A stretch of 43,868 nucleotides of DNA from a virus, in the IMG/VR virus record IMGVR_UViG_3300033156_000289, positions 1 to 43,868 of that record, one strand, 5' to 3'. The position numbers and the translations under genes are program-made. The notes below the pieces were generated by a model, which saw only the letters and a program-made list of their open reading frames with translations, was not told the origin of the DNA and made no database searches. Shown in pieces: positions 7,885 to 16,080 of the stretch (position 1 is the stretch's first letter; each line of letters opens with the position of its first letter).

Positions 7885-8852
7885 CGGGAAGATTATATAG
7901 AAAATATGTGAGATTGGATATAGGAATTGGTAATAAATGGAAGGAGTACACATACCCCACTTTCGAAATCCACTTCACTTTGGAGGGTTCGGATACGACT
8001 GATGCAGATGCAGCAGACATAACTATATACAATTTGAGTACGAACACAGTACGAAACATAGAAGAAGGAACTCCCGTGAGACTATATGGTGGTTTCTATC
8101 AAGACCCTCCCTCTACAGCATCGCCATCCACTTACGGTATGGTCTTCAATGGGACAGTCAGTGAGAAAGAAGTAATATACGAACAAGCTGATGAAGCAGT
8201 TAAGTTACATTGTCTTACCGATATGAAACAATTACTATCAGTTCCCATTAATCACGAGTTATACTGGACTGAACCAACATATACGAATGAAATACTCGGA
8301 GATATAGCATGGCTCGCATACAAGAATGGGCTAATCATGAGTTTTGAACTTCCGAAAGAAGAAGGACTCCTCTACAAAAGCAAAGGATTCTATGGTGAAA
8401 CATACTGGGGAGCAATACAACAAATTTGTAAGGATAATAAATATATATTTAGAGTAACGCCACAGTCTCGTTTAGTGGTCAAATCACAAACCGGAGCATC
8501 AGTGAATAGTTATATAGAGGAAGTGGGGTATGTTTTAAACAAAAATACTGGTCTTATAGAAGCAGTTCCCGATGGATCAGCGGATACCGAAAATACCAAT
8601 GAGAGAACACAATGGAAAGTTACTGCTCTTCTCCTATGGAAAGTGGGGATTAGAAGTCTTATTAAAGTTGAGGGAAAATACCTAAATTCCACATGCCTGG
8701 TTAACTCCTATAAAATGATAAGTGATGAGTCAACCAATACCATAGAGATGACCGTGACGCCATATCCTGGCAACATTAAAGAAGTAGCCTACCCGTCTGG
8801 AAGAGTCGGGGCACAAAGAAAGAAAATACTAGCAACAGGTGAGTTCTGGTGA
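7881..8852 (+). CDS. Baseplate hub protein (gpD / gp27-like)
   Basis: A 323-residue protein beginning at an ATGA overlap. Residues 1-95 look like the first hub domain (YVRLDIGIG, TFEIHFTLEGSDTTDADAAD, ITIYNLSTNTVRNIEEGTPV), where hub proteins typically have i.IyNLs..t...i..G..v.l.aGY. The middle carries a helical segment with LGDIAWLAYKNG and a YWGAIQQICKDNKYIFRV strand-helix motif common in late-control-D and gp27-like hubs. The C-terminus contains GIRSLIKVEGKYLNSTCLVNS. Hub trimers connect the tube to the spike encoded next. Confidence 0.75.
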   Translation: MTGRLYRKYVRLDIGIGNKWKEYTYPTFEIHFTLEGSDTTDADAADITIYNLSTNTVRNIEEGTPVRLYGGFYQDPPSTASPSTYGMVFNGTVSEKEVIYEQADEAVKLHCLTDMKQLLSVPINHELYWTEPTYTNEILGDIAWLAYKNGLIMSFELPKEEGLLYKSKGFYGETYWGAIQQICKDNKYIFRVTPQSRLVVKSQTGASVNSYIEEVGYVLNKNTGLIEAVPDGSADTENTNERTQWKVTALLLWKVGIRSLIKVEGKYLNSTCLVNSYKMISDESTNTIEMTVTPYPGNIKEVAYPSGRVGAQRKKILATGEFW

Positions 8853-8856
8853 TAGC

Positions 8857-9489
8857 ATGACAAAACCGATAGGACAGAGAATAAGGGATATGATACAATA
8901 CAGGTTACAAAGTCTGTGGACAGCAGTTCCCGGAATTATAGTGGATATAAATCATACAACGCTACGCTGTCAAGTAAAAGTCAAATTAACTATGGAATTT
9001 GATAATGGGGAAATTAGGAAGACACCAATTATAGCAGATGTTCCAATAGCTTTTCAGAAGGGGAAGGATGCAGTGGTTATACCCGATTACGCAGTAGGAG
9101 ATGTGGTCTTATTGGTCTTCTCCAGATACGCACTAGATAAGCTTCTCATAGATAAAGATATAAGAGATCCAGTGTTCAAGAGACAATTTACAATTGATGA
9201 CGCCATAATAGTCGGAGGCTTCTTTACAGAAGATGACACAATTCCTCAGAAAGATGAAGAGAGAGACTTTACTATCCTTAGAAAGACGGATAATGGGATT
9301 TCACAGATAATATTAAAAGAAAACGGAGATATAGTTATTAAGATAGCTAGTGGAAATCTACAGATAGAAGGTACGAAGGTTTATCTAAATTGCGACGCAA
9401 GTACTGGTAAGGGAGTCTGTAGAATAGGAGACAAGGATTCTCGTGGAGACACAATGATCGAAGGTTCAAACACAGTGTATGCAGGGTGA
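8857..9489 (+). CDS. Baseplate central spike (Gp138-like OB-fold, membrane-piercing)
   Basis: A 210-residue protein. The start is ATG 8857 after GGTGATAGC, where the ribosome binding site overlaps the hub gene's stop; a GTG at 8839 has no such site. The N-terminal domain (about 10-120) has the Gp138 pattern: PGIIVDINHTTLRCQVKV, a PIIADVPIAF segment and YAVGDVVLLVFSRYALD. Then comes a linker and a short beta-helix of strands (ISQIILKENGDIVIKIASG, LQIEGTKVYLNCD) typical of gpV/Gp138 spikes. It would form the trimeric needle tip that punctures the cell envelope. Confidence 0.8.
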   Translation: MTKPIGQRIRDMIQYRLQSLWTAVPGIIVDINHTTLRCQVKVKLTMEFDNGEIRKTPIIADVPIAFQKGKDAVVIPDYAVGDVVLLVFSRYALDKLLIDKDIRDPVFKRQFTIDDAIIVGGFFTEDDTIPQKDEERDFTILRKTDNGISQIILKENGDIVIKIASGNLQIEGTKVYLNCDASTGKGVCRIGDKDSRGDTMIEGSNTVYAG

Positions 9490-9494
9490 TGAAT

Positions 9495-9875
9495 ATGGAA
9501 ACATATGGTAGGACATTTCAACTTTGGCGAGTAGAAGATATACCAGCCAACATAAGATTTGTCTCAGGAAGACTTCAGATGGAAATCGATAGCGGAGAGA
9601 AAGTTAGACAAGACCTATGTATACTAATCAGGACACAACTTGGCGAAGACATGTTTCATCCAAACACAGGATTTGATTCACTGAAAGTGGTTCAGGAGAG
9701 AGCAAGTAAAGCTATGTTGAGATACGAGCTTGAAAAATGTATAAACACTTATCCATGGCTAGACACAATTAACAATATTGAGATAGGTAACATGAACGCC
9801 TTTAGACAAATTCCAGTATCTATCAGCATAACAACTGTAAAAGGAGATGAAATACAACTTAACATGGTGATATAA
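9495..9875 (+). CDS. Baseplate wedge protein (gp25 / gpW-like)
   Basis: A 126-residue protein with the lysozyme-like gp25/W fold pattern: GEKVRQDLCILIRTQLGEDMF, HPNTGFDSL, and ASKAMLRYELEKCINTYPWL. Family members show a similar vrQ.l..lL.T..GErl..p.yG.....l and a helix leading to a final strand pair, here VSISITTVKGDEIQLNMVI. The start at ATG 9495 is chosen because GGGTGAT at 9484-9490 gives the same spacing as in the neighbouring genes; ATG 9489 is the alternative. It initiates sheath assembly at the baseplate and precedes baseplate J, the usual order. Confidence 0.85.
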   Translation: METYGRTFQLWRVEDIPANIRFVSGRLQMEIDSGEKVRQDLCILIRTQLGEDMFHPNTGFDSLKVVQERASKAMLRYELEKCINTYPWLDTINNIEIGNMNAFRQIPVSISITTVKGDEIQLNMVI

Positions 9876-9876
9876 A

Positions 9877-10959
9877 ATGGCATATGGAGTTTTACCAGAA
9901 GGATTTATAATAAAAACATATAATGATATAATAGAAGAAAAGAAAACTTATGCTAAGCAGTTCTTTGGAACAGACGTAGATCTAAATTCCACATCCCCAC
10001 TCATGAAATTTATAGAGGTTATAACTTTCGAGGAGGCTCTTCTCTGGGAGAATTTGCAATCGGCATATTACTCAGCTTACATAGATACGGCAACAGGCTC
10101 TTCACTCGATTCGGTCGTTGCCGTTATGGGTATAACAAGAATACCTGCGACAAAAGCTACCGGGACATTAACAATTACTGGCTCACCGGGTACTAACATA
10201 CCAGCGGATTGGACAGTACAAACAGAGGCTGGTACACAATTTGTTACTGATGAAGCGTGTGAAATAGGAGCAGGCGGAACAGTGGATGTGAATATTACTG
10301 CAGTTAAAGCAGGCTCTGATGGGAACGTCAACGCTACAACTATCAATACAATAATATCTGCTATAAGTGGGGTCACCTCCATATCTAATGCTGCTGCAAC
10401 AGAAGGAGGTATTGACGAAGAAACAGATGCTGCACTTAGGTATAGGGCAAAAACTGCGTTGTCGGTAGCTGGTAGAGGAACAGTGGCTTCAATTGTCGCA
10501 GCAGTAAATTCCGTCTCTGGTGTAGAAAGTGTATCATATGATGAAGACCTCACTACACATACACTGTCCCTCGTTGTTGCTGGAAACTTTGCTGCTGAGG
10601 ATGTGGATAAGGCAATTCTTGATACTCGCCCAGCAGGTATAGAAGTTACATGGCAAGAGCCAAAGGTCATAGACATATATGTGGATATCACAGTCAGTCT
10701 TTCTGATGATCATCCAACTGATGTATTAGATACTATTGATTCGGAAATTGACAGTTATATAAATGCACTCGGTGCCGGAGAAGATGTGCTATTCTACGGC
10801 ATCATAGATGTTGTGATGGATATTGCTGGAGTGGAGGATGTTACAGACTTACAAGTCTCTACAAATCCACCCCCCGTGTTAGGTACTACAAATATATCAA
10901 TTAGCACAGACGAGATAGCTAGTACTGACACAAATAAAATAAGTGTTGGAGGTGTTTAA
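9877..10959 (+). CDS. Baseplate J-like protein
   Basis: A 360-residue protein with the full baseplate J layout. The N-terminal helices have TSPLMKFIEVITFEEALLWE and SAYIDTATGSSLDSVVAVMG; a beta domain follows with GSPGTNIPADWTVQTEAGTQF and AVKAGSDGNVNATTI. Next come the family hallmark GGIDEETDAALRYRAKTAL and GRGTVASIVAAVNSVSGVESV. The C-terminal ferredoxin-like part has RPAGIEVTWQEP and ends VGGV, whose GGAGGTGTT codons double as the ribosome binding site of the next gene. It forms the wedge that contacts sheath and fibres. Confidence 0.9.
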   Translation: MAYGVLPEGFIIKTYNDIIEEKKTYAKQFFGTDVDLNSTSPLMKFIEVITFEEALLWENLQSAYYSAYIDTATGSSLDSVVAVMGITRIPATKATGTLTITGSPGTNIPADWTVQTEAGTQFVTDEACEIGAGGTVDVNITAVKAGSDGNVNATTINTIISAISGVTSISNAAATEGGIDEETDAALRYRAKTALSVAGRGTVASIVAAVNSVSGVESVSYDEDLTTHTLSLVVAGNFAAEDVDKAILDTRPAGIEVTWQEPKVIDIYVDITVSLSDDHPTDVLDTIDSEIDSYINALGAGEDVLFYGIIDVVMDIAGVEDVTDLQVSTNPPPVLGTTNISISTDEIASTDTNKISVGGV

Positions 10960-11406
10960 ATGGCTGCACCTACAGTGTATTGGAAGCTCATGACAGGAGA
11001 CGGAACCACATCATCCTCAATAACGACATTAGATCATGGGACGATTGATGCCGGTACTTGGGGAGATGCACATGCAGTAGTTGCCCACTTCGATGGGAAC
11101 GATGCTGAAGACTTGCGTTTTTGGGCGAACGACTTAGTGGCAAATCAAGGCAGTATGAACGCTGCATCTGGTTGGAGTCACCACTGGAGTCATTCAACGG
11201 GATTTACCTCAATGGCTGGAATAGCAGACGCATCGAAAGCAGCTTGGGACTCATTGGATGAGTCAGAACCTGGTAGCTCAAACCTTAATGATGTAGGGTC
11301 TGGGTCTGATACAGAATTTATATATCTTGCGATCAAACCGCCAGCAGATGCAGCAGATGGTACGTGGGATAGTTTCTCCTACAGACTGAGCTACAAATAC
11401 AGTTAA
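10960..11406 (+). CDS. Small virion-associated beta protein, unknown
   Basis: A 148-residue protein rich in Asp, Ser, Trp and Ala, with almost no Lys or Cys. It contains ITTLDHGTIDAGTWGDAHAV, SGWSHHWSHSTGF with clustered His and Trp, and a final strand pair FIYLAIKPPADAADGTWDSF / YRLSYKYS that looks like a jelly-roll or Ig edge. It abuts baseplate J and shares its ribosome binding site region, so it is probably a baseplate-attached or fibre adaptor protein. I do not recognise a named family. Confidence 0.45.
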   Translation: MAAPTVYWKLMTGDGTTSSSITTLDHGTIDAGTWGDAHAVVAHFDGNDAEDLRFWANDLVANQGSMNAASGWSHHWSHSTGFTSMAGIADASKAAWDSLDESEPGSSNLNDVGSGSDTEFIYLAIKPPADAADGTWDSFSYRLSYKYS

Positions 11407-11487
11407 ATTTTGTTTTTTAAACCCATACGTACATACACCGTGAATACAATCATAGGAATGTATGTTTTACTCAAGGGAGGCAATACA

Positions 11488-11526
11488 ATGCTTCTCCGGA
11501 GGTGTTTAAATGAATGTAACGAATAA
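11488..11526 (+). CDS. Possible 12-codon leader ORF at the cassette junction
   Basis: ATG 11488 is preceded by AAGGGAGG at correct spacing and encodes MLLRRCLNECNE before a TAA at 11524-11526, overlapping the start of the next gene by 17 bases. It lies in a 103-bp gap that also contains a T-rich run just after the previous stop (TTTTGTTTTTTAA) and an ACATACA/TGTATGT inverted repeat (11431-11437 and 11459-11465). It might couple or modulate translation of the following gene, or be fortuitous. Confidence 0.3.
   Translation: MLLRRCLNECNE
11498..11512 (+). repeat. Repeated start element GGAGGTGTTTAAATG
   Basis: The identical 15-mer occurs at 10948-10962 and 11498-11512, and a one-base-extended copy (GGAGGTGTTTAATATG) at 13739-13754. 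Each copy supplies both the ribosome binding site and the ATG of a gene. In two of them it also encodes the last residues GGV plus stop of the preceding protein. Identity beyond what a ribosome binding site needs suggests copying at gene-cassette boundaries. Confidence 0.6.
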
Positions 11527-12109
11527 GGATATGAGAACAAGTCTCGCAGTCTATCCGTTTGAGATAGTTGCTAGAATTACTTTCAATCAAAAATTTGTGA
11601 ATAAATATCTTAGACCAATTTGGAGAATGGAGATGGAAGATAACACTTTCGTCGATGAGATAATGGAGGATGGGTCTGAGTTAAATTGGAAAAAAGATTT
11701 AGATATAAATAAAATAAAAAGGATGCATATAATTTCTAGAGGGTCAGTTCCGCTGTCTACACCATCGTACAGCGTGATATTTTCCCAAAGGAAATTCGAT
11801 TTTTGGTTAGATGTTTCTACTGGAGTTTTCTACATGGATCTAGAAGGTGTGAAGGATGCTAGAATCCTAGAATGCTCCAATTTACCAGTAAAATATGATT
11901 TAATCTGTTTTAAAGAAGCTACGTCTGCCTTGGTACAGGGAGCAGTACCAACATTACAATATGTGGCCATAGGATACAAAGTTAACTGGAACGGCTTCCT
12001 ATATAAAGCTATAGCGAAAGTTACAATGGACACTAAAGTCATATTTGAGATTTCTAAGACAAACACTATTACTGGTGAGAAGGTACAAATTCCTTGCGAT
12101 CAGATGTGA
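11510..12109 (+). CDS. Hypothetical protein at head of the glycosylation cassette
   Basis: A 199-residue protein of mixed alpha/beta character that I do not recognise. It has an N-terminal strand-rich stretch (VYPFEIVARITFNQKF), an acidic segment (EDNTFVDEIMEDGSE), then alternating strands such as TPSYSVIFSQRKFDFWLDVS and VAIGYKVNWNGFLYKAIAK. The last part (GYKVNWNGFLYKAIAKVTMD) resembles carbohydrate-binding type 5/12 modules in which an aromatic YxxGxxYxA pattern appears, but only weakly. It is well expressed by its signals (GGAGGTG) and is followed four bases later by the GT2 gene, so it may be a fibre or a target of glycosylation. Confidence 0.4.
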   Translation: MNVTNKDMRTSLAVYPFEIVARITFNQKFVNKYLRPIWRMEMEDNTFVDEIMEDGSELNWKKDLDINKIKRMHIISRGSVPLSTPSYSVIFSQRKFDFWLDVSTGVFYMDLEGVKDARILECSNLPVKYDLICFKEATSALVQGAVPTLQYVAIGYKVNWNGFLYKAIAKVTMDTKVIFEISKTNTITGEKVQIPCDQM

Positions 12110-12113
12110 TACA

Positions 12114-12809
12114 ATGTTAAATTATAAAACATCTATTGTCGTAGTAACATGGAACTTACCGCAGTATCTTGATCTATGTATACGATCTATTCGCATGCAT
12201 ACGAAAGAAGACACATACGAAATTATTGTTGTGAATAATGGACAGGATGAAACAACAAGGGAACTGCTGGAAAGAAATTCTGATATAATAGCCATTAACA
12301 ATCGAAAGAATCTGGGCTATTGTAAGGCTATCAATCAGGGAGTGAGAGAAGCAAGATATGACTTCGTTTTACTTGGTTCAAATGACGTCGTTACTACCCC
12401 CAACTGGTTGGACATTCTTCTCCAAGTGTACAGGGATAATAGAATACAATTCCGCATAGGTCTCATTGGTACCTGGGCTACATGGGCATCTGGGACACAA
12501 GATGTTTGTAGAAGAAACTTTGAGAACTCTGTACAACTTGTTAGCAGGTTAGCACTTGGCTGGACACTAACGACAACAAACTCTTTCTGGGATGTAGGTG
12601 GAATGGATGAGAAGTTTCCGAATCTCGGAGGCAACTACGCAGATGATGATCTGTCTAGAAGGTACATAGAAGCTAGATATGTTAACTTACTTGCACCAGT
12701 TCTGGTATTTCATTTCCCATCCATGACATACAGGAGTGGACTATTAGACCATACAAAAGATTTAGAAGAAGGAAAAAAATATTATAATAAAAAGTGGGGG
12801 ATACGATGA
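12114..12809 (+). CDS. GT2-family glycosyltransferase
   Basis: A 231-residue GT-A type glycosyltransferase that would transfer a sugar from a nucleotide donor. The N-terminus has the family fold: SIVVVTWN, LDLCIRSIRMHT, YEIIVVNNGQDETTREL, and NRKNLGYCKAINQGVREARY. The metal-binding DxD position is occupied by LGSNDVV. The acceptor half has TNSFWDVGGMDEKFP and NYADDDLSRRY, corresponding to the GG.de.f...ED.dl..R motif. The start ATG 12114 follows the previous stop closely; a longer frame extends upstream inside the neighbouring gene and is rejected. Its stop overlaps the next gene by ATGA. Confidence 0.85.
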   Translation: MLNYKTSIVVVTWNLPQYLDLCIRSIRMHTKEDTYEIIVVNNGQDETTRELLERNSDIIAINNRKNLGYCKAINQGVREARYDFVLLGSNDVVTTPNWLDILLQVYRDNRIQFRIGLIGTWATWASGTQDVCRRNFENSVQLVSRLALGWTLTTTNSFWDVGGMDEKFPNLGGNYADDDLSRRYIEARYVNLLAPVLVFHFPSMTYRSGLLDHTKDLEEGKKYYNKKWGIR

Positions 12810-13750
12810 AAACTTTAGTTGTCGGCGGAGCAGGATATATAGGCGGACTCACTGTGGACGTTCTTCTCGACAGAGGTCACGATGTTACAGTGTATGATAA
12901 CCTATTGTATGAAACACGCTTTCTAAAGCCATGTAAATTCATATACGGCGACATAAGGGACACTGATAAACTAGTCTCTATACATGATGACTTCGACTCC
13001 ATCATATGGCTTGCGGCGATAGTGGGTGAGGGGGCTTGTGATCACGACAAAGCATTAACTAGAGAAGTAAATGTTAACTCTTTAAAGAGATTCCTAGATA
13101 GAACTGAAAGACCCATTGTTTTTACCTCTACATGTTCGGTATATGGTGCAACGGATGATCTAGTTAATGAAGAAAGTCCCACAAATCCCCTATCGCTCTA
13201 TGCTGCCGTTAAACTCGAAGCAGAAAAGTTTGTGTCAAACAACAACGGTACAGTCTTTCGTCTCGGTACAGTTTATGGACTCGGAGACACATATTCTAGG
13301 ATCAGACTAGACTTAGTGGTAAATTATTTGACATTGAAGGCTTTGAGGGACAAGGAACTAACAATATACGGTGGACAGCAATGGAGACCAATTATTTCAG
13401 TGAGAGATGTAGCAGAGTATCTGTCTGAATCAATAGAAAGACAATACAATGATATATTTGTCATAAAAACGCTGAATGTGAAGATAATAGAGCTAGCAGA
13501 TATTGTTAAAAAAATATTCCCTGATATCAAAGTGGATATAGTCGATATGAAGCTTAAGGATACGAGAAGCTATCGTGTAGACTCTTCAAAAGCTGAAACT
13601 TTCTTCTCAACAAAACCTCACGTGACAGTAGAGGAAGAGATTTTGAAGTTGAAAAAAATGTTTGAAGAACATCGTATAAAAGAAACGTCTGACGGTGTAT
13701 ACTACAACACTAAACATGTTAAGTCTATTATTAATAAAGGAGGTGTTTAA
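12806..13750 (+). CDS. NAD-dependent epimerase/dehydratase (extended SDR)
   Basis: A 314-residue nucleotide-sugar modifying enzyme. It has the NAD-binding GGAGYIGG near the N-terminus, Asp at the end of the second strand (VTVYDNLLYE), IYGDIRD, the IWLAAIVGEGA loop, a catalytic STCSVYG and the YAAVK active-site Tyr/Lys pair. The C-terminal substrate part includes YGGQQWRPIISVRDVAEYL, typical of UDP- or dTDP-sugar epimerases. The start is ATG 12806 in an ATGA overlap with the GT2 gene. The last codons KGGV supply the GGAGGTG ribosome binding site for the next gene. The exact substrate cannot be told. Confidence 0.85.
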   Translation: MKTLVVGGAGYIGGLTVDVLLDRGHDVTVYDNLLYETRFLKPCKFIYGDIRDTDKLVSIHDDFDSIIWLAAIVGEGACDHDKALTREVNVNSLKRFLDRTERPIVFTSTCSVYGATDDLVNEESPTNPLSLYAAVKLEAEKFVSNNNGTVFRLGTVYGLGDTYSRIRLDLVVNYLTLKALRDKELTIYGGQQWRPIISVRDVAEYLSESIERQYNDIFVIKTLNVKIIELADIVKKIFPDIKVDIVDMKLKDTRSYRVDSSKAETFFSTKPHVTVEEEILKLKKMFEEHRIKETSDGVYYNTKHVKSIINKGGV

Positions 13751-13751
13751 T

Positions 13752-14207
13752 ATGTCAATATTTTCGACAGAGAGTTCGGAACCGTATGTTATAGATATTG
13801 AAGCCTACGATGATGACAGAGGCTTCCTTATTCCCCTAACAAACGAATTGTCTCCCAACGCTATACGAAGAGTGTACGTTGTAGGAAACTTTGCTAGGGG
13901 AACAATAAGAGGATTCCATCTACATTATAGAGAGACAAAGATGTTCTATATTATAAAGGGGGCTGCAAAGTTTGTAGCAATTGATATCGAAAATCCAGAG
14001 AGAATATGTACATTCATCATTTCCGAGAGGAAACCTAAAATTGTTGTAATTCCTCCTGGATATGCAAATGGATGGATGTCCCTCACTGACGACACATTAT
14101 TAGTCTCCATGTCCTCACGTACATACAAGGAGGTCGTGAGGGATAAAGACGATATACGATTTAATCCCTATAAATGGGGAGACGTCTGGAGGATTGATCC
14201 ACGATGA
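13752..14207 (+). CDS. RmlC-like sugar epimerase (cupin)
   Basis: A 151-residue cupin of the dTDP-4-dehydrorhamnose 3,5-epimerase type. Diagnostic stretches are GTIRGFHLHYRETKMFYIIKG (RG.H.q..k.v....G), AKFVAIDIENP, VVIPPGYANGWMSL (the iPpGfaHGf strand), and RFNPYKWGDVWRID near the end (irwnDp...IdW). The length is shorter than typical RmlC (about 180). The family catalytic His is represented by HLH and the Tyr/Asp region by the C-terminus. It acts between the SDR and the RmlD-like reductase, in a deoxysugar pathway. Confidence 0.8.
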   Translation: MSIFSTESSEPYVIDIEAYDDDRGFLIPLTNELSPNAIRRVYVVGNFARGTIRGFHLHYRETKMFYIIKGAAKFVAIDIENPERICTFIISERKPKIVVIPPGYANGWMSLTDDTLLVSMSSRTYKEVVRDKDDIRFNPYKWGDVWRIDPR

Positions 14208-15043
14208 AAAGCATATTTATTATAGGAGCAAATGGAATGCTGGGATACGCCATGGAAAGCTATTATACATACATGAGGTATAAAGTGGAGACGGTCACAC
14301 GGAAGGAGTTCGACATAACAAAAGAGGATGTCTTTGAACTCAGGCACTACATATCCTCCGCCAATTTTGTCGTGAATTGTGCTGGGGTCATAAAGCCTAG
14401 AATAGAAGATACATCAGTAGAGGATGTACTTAAAGTGAACACAGTCTTTCCCATAAACTTAGCAAACTTATGTAACAGCTATCAGACACCATGTTTTCAC
14501 ATAACTACCGATTGTGTTTTCTCTGGGAGAGATGGGAAGTATGTGGAGTCTGATCCATACGATTGTGAAGACTTATATGGATTAAGTAAGTGTGGTGGAG
14601 ATTCTGCTGACTGTATGGTACTCAGGACTTCGATCATTGGGGAGGAGAGAGGGGGGAACTCTCGTTCTCTATTGTCATGGTTCAAGAGTCAGGAGGGGAA
14701 AACTGTGTTTGGTTTCATGAACCACTTCTGGAATGGTGTAACAACATTGTATTTAGCCGAAATTATTGAAAATATTATGATACAAGGTTTATATCGCAAA
14801 GGGATACATCATGTGTTCTCCGAGAATGTTGTTAGCAAATTCGATCTCCTCTCCATGATACAGGAAATATATAACTTAAATATAGGTATAGTACCTAAGA
14901 AAGTTAAGAGTAGAATTGATCGAAGTTTATCCACAGAAAAAAGTTTATGTAACAGAGTGGTTAAGAAAAGTTTGAGAAAACAAATAGTAGAAATGAAGGA
15001 GTTTTTTGAAAAGGAAAAACATATAAAGGAGTTGGTTAAATGA
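14204..15043 (+). CDS. RmlD-like dTDP-4-dehydro-sugar reductase
   Basis: A 279-residue short-chain reductase. It begins IFIIGANGMLGYAMES, the RmlD nucleotide-binding signature, followed by EFDITKEDVF, VVNCAGVIKPR, and VNTVFPINLANLC. The catalytic region is HITTDCVFSGRDGKYVE and DLYGLSKCGGD, where Ser/Thr, Tyr and Lys are in place. LRTSIIGEERG follows as in family members. The C-terminus is Lys-rich. RmlD enzymes reduce the 4-keto group as the last step of dTDP-rhamnose-like sugar synthesis. The first enzymes of that pathway (RmlA, RmlB) are not in the window unless the SDR acts as RmlB, so the virus may tap the host pool. Confidence 0.85.
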   Translation: MKSIFIIGANGMLGYAMESYYTYMRYKVETVTRKEFDITKEDVFELRHYISSANFVVNCAGVIKPRIEDTSVEDVLKVNTVFPINLANLCNSYQTPCFHITTDCVFSGRDGKYVESDPYDCEDLYGLSKCGGDSADCMVLRTSIIGEERGGNSRSLLSWFKSQEGKTVFGFMNHFWNGVTTLYLAEIIENIMIQGLYRKGIHHVFSENVVSKFDLLSMIQEIYNLNIGIVPKKVKSRIDRSLSTEKSLCNRVVKKSLRKQIVEMKEFFEKEKHIKELVK

Positions 15044-16080
15044 GCAATTTGAATTTTTGTATGTATACAACGCAACTTGGACCAGTAACCAAGAAAGCAG
15101 TTAAAGCAGATGAAATGCCCGCCAGTCCATATCACTGGCCAAAAGCATTTAGAGGTGATCTTGTGACAGTTCACCCGCAATTTGATCCAGAGAAGTACGA
15201 CATAGTGTATATTGATGCATACACACTAAACTTACCGCTTGTCGCTGATCTCAGAGCAAAAATTGGTTGGGAAAGCTCAACTAAAATTGTAGCTGACATA
15301 GACTGGGGACAGGATCATTGGTGGAAACAGTATCTGTACCCGAATACATTTAAGAGGGAAATTTTAAACGCAGATGTAATATTCCATGTGTCAAACTATT
15401 ACTGTAGGAATCTCGAAAGATTTTTACAACGCAAAATCTACTACAACCCACACCCCATGAGATGGGAAACATACAGATACCATTATAAGAAGTTTAGAAA
15501 GAATGCAATTGTTGTCTTTGGACATCATTATAATCATGGTAAATTCTGGTTACCATGGTTAGCTATCTGGGACACACCGCTAGTCAAGAATTTCAATAAT
15601 CATATTGAGAAGGATACAACTAATGCATTAGCTCTATACGATATAGTAACTGGACCAATGAATTTCAACCAATGGCTGAAACATTTGGCTGTAGCGAAAT
15701 GTGCTATGGAGACATATCAACTACCTTGTGCATCGAGAGCAGTATATGAAGCAGCAGCATTAGAGGTACCAGTCGTGGGTTCTAAGTATGTTGAGGATTT
15801 AGCTTTCTGTTTTCCTGACCTAACTTGCGAACCTAATGACATGACTTGTATGCACGAGAAAATTGAACGTTTGAGGACAGATGATAAGTTCTGGCAAGAA
15901 TGCGTAGATCTTAGTGTTGAGAGATCAAAATTCTACAATTATGAGAATAGTGTAAAGAGGTTCAAAGCTATGTTAGATGATGATGAAGACAGACGGGAAG
16001 AGAGGAAATTGGAGAGAAAGAAAGAAGTTGTTAAAGGAGTTGTGAAGAAAGAAAAGATTAGGGGGAAGAAGAGAGAATGA
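15040..16080 (+). CDS. GT-B type glycosyltransferase
   Basis: A 346-residue protein resembling GT4-like glycosyltransferases. The N-terminal half contains YDIVYIDAYTLNLPLV, IVADIDWGQDHWW and a NADVIFHVSNYYCRN strand-helix, as in acceptor domains. The C-terminal half has AIVVFGHHYNHGKF, AKCAMETYQLPCASRAVYEA, and EVPVVGSKYVEDLAFCF, matching the donor domain Ex7E-like segment (P...E..a...PvV.s). The last 35 residues are an unusually basic Lys/Arg/Glu tail with KKEVVKGVVKKEKIRGKK. It opens with ATGA after AAAGGAG. It likely adds a sugar produced by the preceding enzymes. Confidence 0.7.
   Translation: MSNLNFCMYTTQLGPVTKKAVKADEMPASPYHWPKAFRGDLVTVHPQFDPEKYDIVYIDAYTLNLPLVADLRAKIGWESSTKIVADIDWGQDHWWKQYLYPNTFKREILNADVIFHVSNYYCRNLERFLQRKIYYNPHPMRWETYRYHYKKFRKNAIVVFGHHYNHGKFWLPWLAIWDTPLVKNFNNHIEKDTTNALALYDIVTGPMNFNQWLKHLAVAKCAMETYQLPCASRAVYEAAALEVPVVGSKYVEDLAFCFPDLTCEPNDMTCMHEKIERLRTDDKFWQECVDLSVERSKFYNYENSVKRFKAMLDDDEDRREERKLERKKEVVKGVVKKEKIRGKKRE

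Noticed and set aside
12045-12113. Longer N-terminus for the GT2 glycosyltransferase
   Set aside because: It lies within the previous gene and encodes no family sequence; the conserved domain begins directly after ATG 12114.
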